A stretch of 64,000 bases of DNA from Arabiibacter massiliensis (lineage in GTDB: Bacteria > Actinomycetota > Coriobacteriia > Coriobacteriales > Eggerthellaceae): the NCBI RefSeq assembly GCF_900169505.1, contig NZ_LT827021.1, positions 2,883,400 through 2,947,399 of the forward strand, given 5' to 3'. The translations under genes were made by a program, and so were the position numbers. Under the pieces are notes generated by a model that saw nothing but the letters and a program-made list of their open reading frames with translations, was not told where the DNA came from and did no database searches. Within the stretch, counting starts at the first letter, position 1. Each line of letters opens with the position of its first letter. Below are positions 43,990 through 51,558 of this stretch, piece by piece.

Positions 43990-44339
43990 ATGCTGGCGAG
44001 TTCCAGCCAAGGGTCGTAGACAAAGTCGAGCGGCTCTTCGACTTGCTCGAGGAGATGGATCGCCACCCCGATTTGCGCGGCAAGCTCGCTCTCCACGGCG
44101 GCACGGCCATCAACCTCTTCATGCTTGAGATTCCTCGGCTTTCGGTTGACATCGACGTCTCCTATATCGGCGCGCTCGGATGCCGCGTCTAAAAGCCCTG
44201 AGGCGCTCTGGAAGATGAAACACTTGCGAAGAATGAAGGGATCGCCACGCCTGTAGGCAAACGCGGAATGCGCGTCGATGGATCCCGTGCGGCGTCGCCC
44301 GGCACAGCCTCAGCTGGCGGCGCGCGCTTCAAGCGATAA
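43977..44339 (+). pseudogene. Truncated, frameshifted AbiEii toxin
   Basis: A TTG start with GGAGG 7 bases upstream overlaps the antitoxin end. The first 71 codons hold the nucleotidyltransferase core (LHGGTAINLF and RLSVDIDVSY), then a stop follows. A second frame continues LAKNEGIATPVGKRGMRV...ASAGGARFKR to a stop at 44337-44339, resembling the next conserved stretch before the gene breaks off. The full toxin is near 300 residues, so it cannot be active. Confidence 0.7.
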
Positions 44340-44446
44340 TTAACCCCATGCCGTCAGGCCTCCGCGCCGCGACGGCTTTCTTTTGGCAGCCGATGGCGAG
44401 GCGGCCCCGGAAAGGGCCTGCCTCGACAGGAACGATGGGGTGAGCG

Positions 44447-45076
44447 ATGGAGCGAAAAGGAATCGTATACGGATACGCGCGCGTGTCGGCGAAGGACCAG
44501 AGCCTCGGGAGGCAGATGGACGCCCTGGCCGCCTTCCCCGTGGAGAAGGCGCGCATTTTCGCCGACAAATCGAGCGGGAAGGACTTCGAGCGGCCCCAGT
44601 ACCGCCGGCTGCTCGCGCGGCTGAGGGCCGGCGATGTGCTGGTGGTGAAGAGCATCGACCGCCTGGGGCGCAACTACAACGAGATACTCGAGCAATGGCG
44701 CGTCCTCACGAAGGAGAAGGAGGCGCACGTCGTCGTGCTCGACATGCCGCTTCTCGACACGCGCAACGAGCAGAACGGCATCACGGGCGTCTTCCTGGCC
44801 GACCTGATGCTGCAGCTGCTCAGCTACGTGGCCCAAGTGGAGCGCGAGAACATCCGCCAGCGTCAGGCGGAGGGCATCGCCGCAGCTCGCGCGCGCGGCG
44901 TGCGCTTCGGCCGCCCCGCCATCGAGCTCCCCAGCACCTATCGGCCCGTGAAGGAGGCGTACCTGTCGGGCCGGATCACCCGCAAGGAGGCGGCACGGCA
45001 CCTGGACGTGTGCGTGAGCACCTTCGATCGATGGCTCAAAAGGGACGCCGAGCGAACCGCAGACCGTCGTTCATGA
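44447..45076 (+). CDS. Small serine recombinase (resolvase/invertase family)
   Basis: The product has 209 residues. The catalytic domain begins YGYARVSAKDQSLGRQMD (catalytic Ser in RVS). VVKSIDRLGRNYNEIL contains the conserved active-site Arg, followed by the E-helix and GVRFGRPA and a C-terminal helix-turn-helix (GRITRKEAARHLDVCVSTFD). The size matches Hin/Pin/Tn3-resolvase types. It lies 38 bp before a pair of hix-like inverted sites, which are its probable substrate. Confidence 0.92.
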   Translation: MERKGIVYGYARVSAKDQSLGRQMDALAAFPVEKARIFADKSSGKDFERPQYRRLLARLRAGDVLVVKSIDRLGRNYNEILEQWRVLTKEKEAHVVVLDMPLLDTRNEQNGITGVFLADLMLQLLSYVAQVERENIRQRQAEGIAAARARGVRFGRPAIELPSTYRPVKEAYLSGRITRKEAARHLDVCVSTFDRWLKRDAERTADRRS

Positions 45077-45114
45077 CAATAAACGCGCCGAAGAGCTCAT
45101 CCGTATGATTTTCG

Positions 45115-45245
45115 TCACCAAAATGTAGACTTTTTGACTCGCGTCGATATCGTTCGCGAATCTCTCAATGTCTGCATCCGAACTGCCGTTTCTTTCCTAC
45201 ACGGGATTATCGGGCATCCGCATCAAAAAGTCTACGTTTTCACTT
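45115..45245. other. Invertible DNA element: two 26-bp recombination sites in inverted orientation
   Basis: The left site is 45115-45140 and the right site 45220-45245. Each is a quasi-palindrome: 12-bp half-sites of the form CAAAANGT around a 2-bp core (AG at 45127-45128; CT at 45232-45233, i.e. AG on the other strand). The shared 18-bp arms (45120-45137 and 45223-45240) differ at one base. The geometry is that of Hin/Gin-type sites. Inversion would flip the 103 bp at 45129-45231. Confidence 0.8.
45206..45234 (-). promoter_or_regulatory. Promoter inside the invertible segment, pointing away from the capsule genes
   Basis: Read on the minus strand: -35 TAGACT (45234-45229), a 17-base spacer and -10 GATAAT (45211-45206). 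No comparable pair is seen on the plus strand within the segment. Both site copies carry TAGACT, so inversion would rebuild the same promoter pointing toward the capsule operon. Confidence 0.55.
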
Positions 45246-45314
45246 CACCGCCGGCGCGGTTCGCGCCGGCGGTCGCGGCATCCGGGCGTGCGAGCGAGCA
45301 TGAGAGAGGACGTA

Positions 45315-45905
45315 ATGGCAACGGAGGCACGGCAGCGCGAGGGCTTGCCGACGGGTTTTCTGTCGGACGGCCCGTTGCGGGACGGCGACCTTCGCTGGTA
45401 CGCCATCCACGTGCCCGAGGGGCGCGAGGACGCGGTGGCGGGCAAGTGCCGTCAGCTCCTCGGCTCCGACCTGGTGGAAGACTGCTTCGTTCCCAAGTAC
45501 GAGCGCTACATGAAGCGCGAGGGCGCCTGGCGCATCGTCGTGCACCCCATGTTCAGCGAGTACGTGTTCGTGGCTACGCGCGATGTGCGAGCGCTGTCGA
45601 AGGCGCTCGGGCAGCTGTCGTTCCCGGCGCCGCTCGTGGGCAGGCGGGGGCGCACCTACGCGCCGCTCTCGCCGAACGTGCAGGCGTGGCTCGAGTCGGC
45701 GCTCGACGACGCGCACGTGCTGCGCGCGAGCGAGGGCCGCATCGAGGGCGGCGTCCTGCAAGTGGAGCGGGGCCCGCTGCGCGGCTGCGAGGGCCGCGTG
45801 CGAAAGATCAACCGTCACAAGCGGATGGCGTATCTCCGTTTCGACGAAGGGGGCGAGGGCGACTGCGTGCTGCAGGCCGCCCTGAACGTCCCGGTGAAGA
45901 ACTAG
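45315..45905 (+). CDS. Specialised NusG paralog 1 (LoaP/UpxY-like)
   Basis: The product has 196 residues. It has an NGN domain (about 30-125: LRWYAIHVPEGREDAVAGKC, DCFVPKYERYM, VHPMFSEYVFVAT) and a KOW-like C terminus (LQVERGPLRGCEGRVRKI). GAGAGG lies 5 bases upstream of the ATG at 45315. Capsule-linked NusG paralogs promote readthrough of long operons. It is the first gene after the invertible promoter. Confidence 0.87.
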   Translation: MATEARQREGLPTGFLSDGPLRDGDLRWYAIHVPEGREDAVAGKCRQLLGSDLVEDCFVPKYERYMKREGAWRIVVHPMFSEYVFVATRDVRALSKALGQLSFPAPLVGRRGRTYAPLSPNVQAWLESALDDAHVLRASEGRIEGGVLQVERGPLRGCEGRVRKINRHKRMAYLRFDEGGEGDCVLQAALNVPVKN

Positions 45906-45913
45906 CACGACCC

Positions 45914-45969
45914 GGTTCCCCGCCGGCAGCCCAAAGCGAGAGGCGTATTTGGGCTGCCGGCGGGGAACC
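45914..45969 (+). other. Perfect 22-bp hairpin between the two NusG paralogs
   Basis: GGTTCCCCGCCGGCAGCCCAAA pairs with its exact complement at 45948-45969; the loop is 12 bases. There is no U tract, so it is not a classical intrinsic terminator. It could be a pause or attenuation element, or the RNA signal of a LoaP-type antiterminator. Confidence 0.7.
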
Positions 45970-46107
45970 GCGACGAACATATCCTGAGAAGCGCGGGCGG
46001 TGCCATCGGCGGGCCGAGCGGAACCAGGGGAATGAATACTCTCGATGCCGCAGGCCGCAGGGCCCGAATGGCGAAGCCGTATCCGCCCAAGAACGAGGAG
46101 GTCCTCC

Positions 46108-46650
46108 ATGTGGTACGTGATCCAGGTCCTTTCCGGACAGGAGGGCAAGGCGTGCGAGCTCATCAACTCCCAGATCGCCGGCGAGCGCTCCCAGGACGGC
46201 AAACCCGTCCTCAAAGAGTGCTTCGTGCCACGCTACCAGGTGGAACGCAAGTTCCACGGGCAGTACCGCACCCTCACGCGCAACCTGTTCCCCGGCTACG
46301 TGATAGCCGTCACCAGCCGCGTGGGCGAGCTGAACGAGCGTTTGGGCAGGATCCCGACGTTCACCCGCATGCTCGGCAGCGAGAAGTCTTTCATTCCCCT
46401 CGATCGGACCGAGAAGGCCCTCATCAACGCCTTCACTACCGAGAAGCACCGCGTGGTGAGCCTGTCGAAGGCGGTGATCGTAGGCGACGACGTGGTGGTC
46501 ACCGAAGGCCCCATGATCGGCCGCGAAGGCTGGATCACCGAGGTCAACCGCCGCAAGGGAACCGCGCGCATCGAGACGGACATGTTCGGCAGAACCATCA
46601 ACGTAGAGATAGGACTAGCCGTTGTCGGCCGAAGGCCAGAAAAAGAATAG
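46108..46650 (+). CDS. Specialised NusG paralog 2 (LoaP/UpxY-like)
   Basis: The product has 180 residues. MWYVIQVLSGQEGKACELI, ECFVPRYQVERKFHGQYRTL, LFPGYVIAVT and the KOW segment VTEGPMIGREGWITEVNRRK are conserved LoaP-type features. Its SD is in a self-complementary GGAGGTCCTCC next to the ATG. It diverges strongly from paralog 1, so this is not a recent duplicate. It probably sustains transcription through the following capsule genes. Confidence 0.9.
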   Translation: MWYVIQVLSGQEGKACELINSQIAGERSQDGKPVLKECFVPRYQVERKFHGQYRTLTRNLFPGYVIAVTSRVGELNERLGRIPTFTRMLGSEKSFIPLDRTEKALINAFTTEKHRVVSLSKAVIVGDDVVVTEGPMIGREGWITEVNRRKGTARIETDMFGRTINVEIGLAVVGRRPEKE

Positions 46651-46665
46651 AAGCCTCTCATGGGA

Positions 46666-46771
46666 TGTCATCCTGAGAGGGGTGAAGCTCCCCCTCTGTC
46701 ATCCTGAGCGAGCGATAAGCGCTCCCCCTTGTCATCCTGAGCGGAGCGCACAGCGCGGAGTCGAAGGATCC
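46666..46771 (+). repeat. Three copies of the TGTCATCCTGAG dispersed repeat
   Basis: TGTCATCCTGAG at 46666 and 46697 and TGTCATCCTGAGCGGAGCG from 46730, ending TCGAAGGATCC. The same family is at 29397-29455. The last copy supplies AAGGA, an SD-like sequence for the leader ORF. Confidence 0.75.
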
Positions 46772-46774
46772 CGC

Positions 46775-46831
46775 ATGGCGTCAGCCACAAACCTCCCGGC
46801 ATACGCTGCCGACGGGGGGGGGGGGCGTTGA
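46775..46831 (+). CDS. Leader ORF spanning a G12 tract before the priming sugar transferase
   Basis: An ATG with AAGGA 6 bases upstream opens an 18-codon frame containing twelve G (46814-46825) and then a stop. In the +1 (13 G) frame it stops at a TAA about 60 bases later. In the -1 (11 G) frame it runs 51 codons and ends in TGA overlapping the ATG of the sugar transferase (ATGA at 46928-46931). Tract length would therefore decide whether translation is coupled. Confidence 0.45.
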   Translation: MASATNLPAYAADGGGGR

Positions 46832-46927
46832 TCGCAGCCTCTCGCACGTCCCAGCCCGCTCCGTCGAGCCCGACGGAGTAACCGTGCGCCCCAACCGCCG
46901 CAAACCTCGCCAAAAGAGGGCAGCCGC

Positions 46928-47686
46928 ATGACCGTCGAAGAGAACGCAATGACGGTCGACGGGGACGAGGCCTTTGTCGTCGAAGCCGCTGTGACATCTG
47001 AGCACGTGCGCTCCGAAGCGCAGAGCGAGTGGGCGCAGCTCGCAGAGCGTCTGCATCCCGGCATGTCGGTGCGGCTCCCCCTCTCGCGCATCCCGAGCAG
47101 GTCCTACGCCCATGCGAAGCGCGTGCTCGACATAGCCTGCGCGGCGCTCGCCATCGTCGCGCTCTCGCCCGTCCTTCTGGCCTGCGCCGTCGCGGTGAAG
47201 GCCACCTCGCCGGGGCCCGTGCTCTTCCGCCAGGAGCGGTGGGGGCGCGCGGGAGGGCGCTTCGAGTGCTGGAAGTTCCGCACGATGCTCTTGGAAACCC
47301 CGCCGGACATGCCCGCTCAGGACTTCGAGGACAAGGCCGCGTTCATGACGCCCGTGGGCGACTTCCTCAGGCGGTGGTCCTTGGACGAGCTGCCGCAGCT
47401 CGCGAACATCCTCAAGGGCGACATGTCGGTGGTCGGGCCGCGCCCCGTGATCATCCGCGAGCGGCGCCTGATCGATCTGCGCATCCCGCTCAACGCCGAG
47501 GCCGTGCGCCCGGGCCTCACGGGATGGGCCCAGGTCAATGGCCGCAACCTGGTCACCGACGAGGAGAAGGCGTTCCTGGACGGCGAGTACGTGGCCAACA
47601 TGAGCCTGGCCTTCGACGCGCGGGTGTTCTTCCGGACGCTGGCCGTTGTGGTGAGCCGGCGGGGCGTTGATAGGGATTCAAAATGA
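46928..47686 (+). CDS. Undecaprenyl-phosphate sugar-1-phosphate transferase (priming glycosyltransferase)
   Basis: The product has 252 residues. An N-terminal extension is followed by one TM segment (AHAKRVLDIACAALAIVALS) and the conserved catalytic region: SPGPVLFRQERWGRAG, ECWKFRTML, RRWSLDELPQLANILKGDMS and GPRPVI, ending RPGLTGWAQVNGRN. It starts capsule repeat-unit synthesis by adding the first sugar phosphate to the lipid carrier. Its stop overlaps the next start (ATGA). Confidence 0.95.
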   Translation: MTVEENAMTVDGDEAFVVEAAVTSEHVRSEAQSEWAQLAERLHPGMSVRLPLSRIPSRSYAHAKRVLDIACAALAIVALSPVLLACAVAVKATSPGPVLFRQERWGRAGGRFECWKFRTMLLETPPDMPAQDFEDKAAFMTPVGDFLRRWSLDELPQLANILKGDMSVVGPRPVIIRERRLIDLRIPLNAEAVRPGLTGWAQVNGRNLVTDEEKAFLDGEYVANMSLAFDARVFFRTLAVVVSRRGVDRDSK

Positions 47687-48501
47687 ACACTATCGCCGAC
47701 CTTGTTTCAGTGATTATGCCTAATTACAACTGCGAAGCCTATATCAGCGAATCAATTGAATCCGTGCTATCGCAAAGCTATCCGAATTGGGAATTGATAG
47801 TTGTCGATGATTGCTCATCCGATAACTCGGCAGAGATTGCCAAAACTTTTTGTTCCGCGAGTTCGAAAATCCGTCTAGTAGAGTTAGCCGAAAACACAGG
47901 AGCAAGCAACGCAAGGAATAAGGGGATTTCCCTTGCGCAGGGGGAATACATTGCATTTCTTGATAGCGATGACATTTGGCTTCCCGAAAAGCTTTCAATG
48001 CAGGTTCAATTTATGAAAGAGAATTCCTGCGCATTCAGCTGTGCGTCGTATGCGGTTATTTCTGAAGATGGGGCAAGCAAAGGTGTCGTAAAGAGGCCGC
48101 CGAGAAGCGTTGGGTACCATAGACTGCTATATCTAGGAGATTCGATAGGGAATTCCACGGCCATTTATAGTCAGCGGATGCTTGGGAAATGCTACGCACC
48201 CAGCATTAAGAAGCGAAATGATTACGCATTATGGTTAAGCATCCTTCGGGATAATGACGTAAGGGTTTACGGTCTTCGGGAAGTTGTTGCCAATTATCGG
48301 GTGCGCGAGGGTAGTCTATCGTCCGGCAAACGCAATCTTCCAAAATGGCAGTGGCATCTCTATCGAGAAATAGAGCATCTTTCCATTGCGTCAGCGGCAA
48401 TGGCCTTTGTCATTTGGGCACTAACCAAATCCGTTGGTTATGGCGTGGACAAGCTGCTCGAATTGAATTTCAATAAAAGTGGCGCATTGAAAGTTGATTA
48501 G
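47683..48501 (+). CDS. Family 2 glycosyltransferase
   Basis: The product has 272 residues. The GT-A nucleotide-sugar core is SVIMPNYNCEAYISESIES, VVDDCSSDNSAE and EYIAFLDSDDIW (DxD = DSD). A C-terminal TM-like stretch follows. It adds one sugar of the repeat unit. Base use becomes AT-richer from this gene onward. Confidence 0.92.
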   Translation: MNTIADLVSVIMPNYNCEAYISESIESVLSQSYPNWELIVVDDCSSDNSAEIAKTFCSASSKIRLVELAENTGASNARNKGISLAQGEYIAFLDSDDIWLPEKLSMQVQFMKENSCAFSCASYAVISEDGASKGVVKRPPRSVGYHRLLYLGDSIGNSTAIYSQRMLGKCYAPSIKKRNDYALWLSILRDNDVRVYGLREVVANYRVREGSLSSGKRNLPKWQWHLYREIEHLSIASAAMAFVIWALTKSVGYGVDKLLELNFNKSGALKVD

Positions 48502-48504
48502 ACA

Positions 48505-49593
48505 ATGTATGTTCTGCTTATAAACGCTGCTCTGATTGCAATCTACGGCCCTATTGTATCAAGCAAAAGCAAGAAGGTTTGCGTAACGCTTATCGGCATT
48601 CAGCTGTTTTTGCTTCTTGCCCTTCGAAGCGAATCGTATGGGCCCGACTTTGAGATTTATGCTGCGGGATACAGATATATCTCAAGCCTCACTTTTTCTC
48701 AAATGCTGGGTGCTCTTAATCCCAATATTTTCGACAACGCGAATTTGATATACCCATACGACTTCGAAAACGGATGGGTCGTTTTAAATTGGCTATTTGC
48801 TTCTTTTGGATTTAGCTATCACGGATTAATTGTACTTCTAGCGGCAGTTACATCGTTCTCGTTCTGCTACTTTTCTTTGCGTTATTCTGATACGCCTTGG
48901 TTTACTCTGTTCATTTTGAGTACCATGAATTTTCTTTGGTACTCGATTTCAATATTAAGACAGACGCTCGCTTTATCGATTTTTCTATTCGGCATCGTCT
49001 ATATCGTCAAGCGAAAACCCATCAAATTCATGTTGGTTATACTTTTGGCGATGATGTTTCATAGGGCCGTTCTATTGGCGGCTTTGCTTTATCCGCTTTC
49101 TAGGATCAAAATGACAAAGAGGAAGCTCACGTATATTTTTGTTGCGTTCGTTGTGTTATGTGCGCTTTCCGCTTTTGTGCTGCCAGAAGTTCTGAAAATG
49201 ATTCTCGGCGTATTTGGAAAAGCGGGGCTTACATTAAGCTTCTCATGGAGCAATCTCATCACTTTGCATATAGTGATCTTCGTTGCGATCCTGCTTCTGT
49301 TCGATGTAGATAAAATGGCTGAAGAATTTAATGCGAACCTTTCATTGTGTGGAGTAGCTGCAAGTCTCCTCTTTTGCTCGGTGTCGCTAAATAATGAAGT
49401 TCTGGCGCGAGCTGATGAATATCTTTGGATATTTGTCAGCCTTCTTATTCCAGTCTGTTTAAGGCAGGTTGATCCACGAATAGCTGTTTTAGGCAAAATG
49501 GGTGCGATCTGCTTACTTTTGCCTTTCCTTGCGTACCAGATATATGGAACAATTCTCGATCCGTACATTTCAATATTTGGACCGATTTTTTAG
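48505..49593 (+). CDS. EpsG-like polysaccharide polymerase
   Basis: The product has 362 residues and about nine to ten TM segments. LFLLLALRSESYGPDFEIYAAGY near the N terminus is the EpsG signature region. It is the probable Wzy-type polymerase of the locus. AT-rich codon use matches its neighbours and differs from the host flanks. Confidence 0.85.
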   Translation: MYVLLINAALIAIYGPIVSSKSKKVCVTLIGIQLFLLLALRSESYGPDFEIYAAGYRYISSLTFSQMLGALNPNIFDNANLIYPYDFENGWVVLNWLFASFGFSYHGLIVLLAAVTSFSFCYFSLRYSDTPWFTLFILSTMNFLWYSISILRQTLALSIFLFGIVYIVKRKPIKFMLVILLAMMFHRAVLLAALLYPLSRIKMTKRKLTYIFVAFVVLCALSAFVLPEVLKMILGVFGKAGLTLSFSWSNLITLHIVIFVAILLLFDVDKMAEEFNANLSLCGVAASLLFCSVSLNNEVLARADEYLWIFVSLLIPVCLRQVDPRIAVLGKMGAICLLLPFLAYQIYGTILDPYISIFGPIF

Positions 49594-49613
49594 CTCTATG
49601 AATGCCAATCTGA

Positions 49614-50675
49614 ATGCCAATGAAAATATTATTCGTAGCTAATAAATTTGGAGGTGGCGGTGCGGAGAGGGTTACGTCTATTCTCTGCAACCACTTCTAC
49701 GCTAAAGGCTACCGTTCGGGCGCCGTGTCTATAGACGAAGATCATTGTTCTTATGAATTGAGCCAGGGCGTAAAGATGTACGGTTGCCAGCCATGCGGCC
49801 AAAAGCATATCAATATACTTAAAAGGCTACATTTGATTAAAAAAGCTCTATCGGAGTTTGATCCCGACATAGTTGTTGCTCTTGGCCGCCCCATGAAATA
49901 CGTACTGGCGGTTACTCGCGGAATGCAAGTCCAAACCGTTGCATCCGAGCGGAATTATCCGCCTTGTATTTATTCTGAAAGAGAATTTCGAAAGTGCGTT
50001 AAGAATTATGAGCGAGCATCGCGGGTAGTGTTCCAAACCGAAGAAGTTCAACAGCTTTTCCCGACTGATATCGTAAGTAAATCTAAAGTTATACCGAATC
50101 CTCTGGTGACTGCGTTGCCGGAATATGGTGGCCCTTGCAGTAAAAGAATAGTCACCGCAGCGCGTCTCGAGCCGCAAAAGAATCTGAGGCTCCTTATTGA
50201 CGCATTCAATCTTTTTCACGAAAAAGTGCCAGGCTATTGTTTGGACATATTCGGAGATGGCTCGCTGCGCTTTGAGCTGCAGCAGCATATCAATTCCTTG
50301 CAGCTGGAGGACAAAGTCAAGTTGCATCCATACTCCGATGATGTTCATTCGGAAATACGCGATGCGGCCATGTTTGTGAGCTCTTCTGATTTTGAAGGAA
50401 TGCAAAATTCGCTTATGGAGGCAATGGCGATGGGGATCCCTTGCGTTGCAACCGACTGCCTTGGTGGGGGAGCTAGGTTGCTAACAGGAGAAGGGAGACG
50501 CGGACTGCTTGTTGAGCGTGGAAATCGAAGGGCGTTAGCGGAAGCGATGATGGCGGTAGCAGTTGATCGAAAACTTGCAGAGGCGCTCTCATGCGAAGGA
50601 AAAAGCATTGCTTGCGAAAAACACCAGCTTGAGATATTGAACACATGGGAACAATTTCTAGTATATGGATGCTAA
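49614..50675 (+). CDS. Family 4 glycosyltransferase
   Basis: The product has 353 residues, GT-B fold. VANKFGGGGAERVTSILCNH at the N terminus, AARLEPQKNLRLLIDAFNLF in the middle and the donor-site block SSSDFEGMQNSLMEAMAMGI with IPCVATDC (E-x7-E motif region). It adds a repeat-unit sugar. Confidence 0.93.
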   Translation: MPMKILFVANKFGGGGAERVTSILCNHFYAKGYRSGAVSIDEDHCSYELSQGVKMYGCQPCGQKHINILKRLHLIKKALSEFDPDIVVALGRPMKYVLAVTRGMQVQTVASERNYPPCIYSEREFRKCVKNYERASRVVFQTEEVQQLFPTDIVSKSKVIPNPLVTALPEYGGPCSKRIVTAARLEPQKNLRLLIDAFNLFHEKVPGYCLDIFGDGSLRFELQQHINSLQLEDKVKLHPYSDDVHSEIRDAAMFVSSSDFEGMQNSLMEAMAMGIPCVATDCLGGGARLLTGEGRRGLLVERGNRRALAEAMMAVAVDRKLAEALSCEGKSIACEKHQLEILNTWEQFLVYGC

Positions 50676-50678
50676 GAC

Positions 50679-51554
50679 ATGACTGAGGTATTTGAAAAAC
50701 TCTATTGCTGCTTCTATCAGTATGTATGCGCTAAAAATGGTGAAGCATATGCAAAACGAATGGATGCTCGAATTCGTTTTGGCAGGAGGCTCAATTTGGA
50801 TCGTCCGGTATCTTTGGCGGATAAAATCACCTGGCTTGAGCTCAATGAGCAAAGTAGTCTTAAAGTTGATTGCACTGACAAGTATCTAGTTAGAGACTAT
50901 CTCAAGATTAAAGAGATGGGACAGTACTTGATTCCTCTATGCGCGGATCCGTGGTTTTCTGAGGCGGATATTAGCTTTGATGGTCTCCCAAATCAATTCA
51001 TAATGAAAGCGACACATGGTTGCAAAATGAACCATATTTGTCTTGATATGGCCAATACGAAAAACGAAGAGCTTTTCTCGCTTGCAAAAACTTGGTTATG
51101 CTCAGACTATGTTGGTGCATATTTCGAGCCTCATTATCGCAAAATCAAACGCGGTGTTATTTGCGAAAACTTGATAGCCCCGCCAGACGAAATAGTCGAC
51201 TACAAAATACATTGCATAAATGGTAGCCCGGAATTCATTTTAACGTGCTGTGATCGCTCTACGGAATTAAAGCTCGGTCTATATGATTTGAATTGGCGAA
51301 AAATCGACGGATTGGCCTCTGGAACTTTAACCGCAGAAGTTGATAAGCCTGAAAATCTGGATGAGATGGTTCGCATATCGAGAAAGCTAAGCGAGGATTT
51401 CGACTTCGTAAGGGTTGATTTATACGAAACTCGGGGGCGCGTATATTTTGGAGAATTGACTTTCACTCCCGCTTCAGGTGTTCTGCCGTACTTTACGGAT
51501 GAATTTCTAAAAGAACAAGGGGAAAAACTTGTCATTTCGTCTTTGGTGAGCTGA
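50679..51554 (+). CDS. TupA-like ATP-grasp protein
   Basis: The product has 291 residues. RRLNLDRPVSLADKITWLEL, DKYLVRDYLKIKEMG, IMKATHGCKMN and VRVDLYETRGRVYFGELTFTP match the TupA-like ATP-grasp family found in polysaccharide clusters. It probably ligates or modifies a glycan group with ATP; the exact substrate is unknown. A second member is at 52705. Confidence 0.88.
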   Translation: MTEVFEKLYCCFYQYVCAKNGEAYAKRMDARIRFGRRLNLDRPVSLADKITWLELNEQSSLKVDCTDKYLVRDYLKIKEMGQYLIPLCADPWFSEADISFDGLPNQFIMKATHGCKMNHICLDMANTKNEELFSLAKTWLCSDYVGAYFEPHYRKIKRGVICENLIAPPDEIVDYKIHCINGSPEFILTCCDRSTELKLGLYDLNWRKIDGLASGTLTAEVDKPENLDEMVRISRKLSEDFDFVRVDLYETRGRVYFGELTFTPASGVLPYFTDEFLKEQGEKLVISSLVS

Positions 51555-51558
51555 GAAA

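Noticed and set aside
44193..44446. Possible insertion-sequence scar at the broken AbiEii toxin
   Set aside because: No terminal inverted repeats or target duplication could be seen; the break is explained by a frameshift and truncation.
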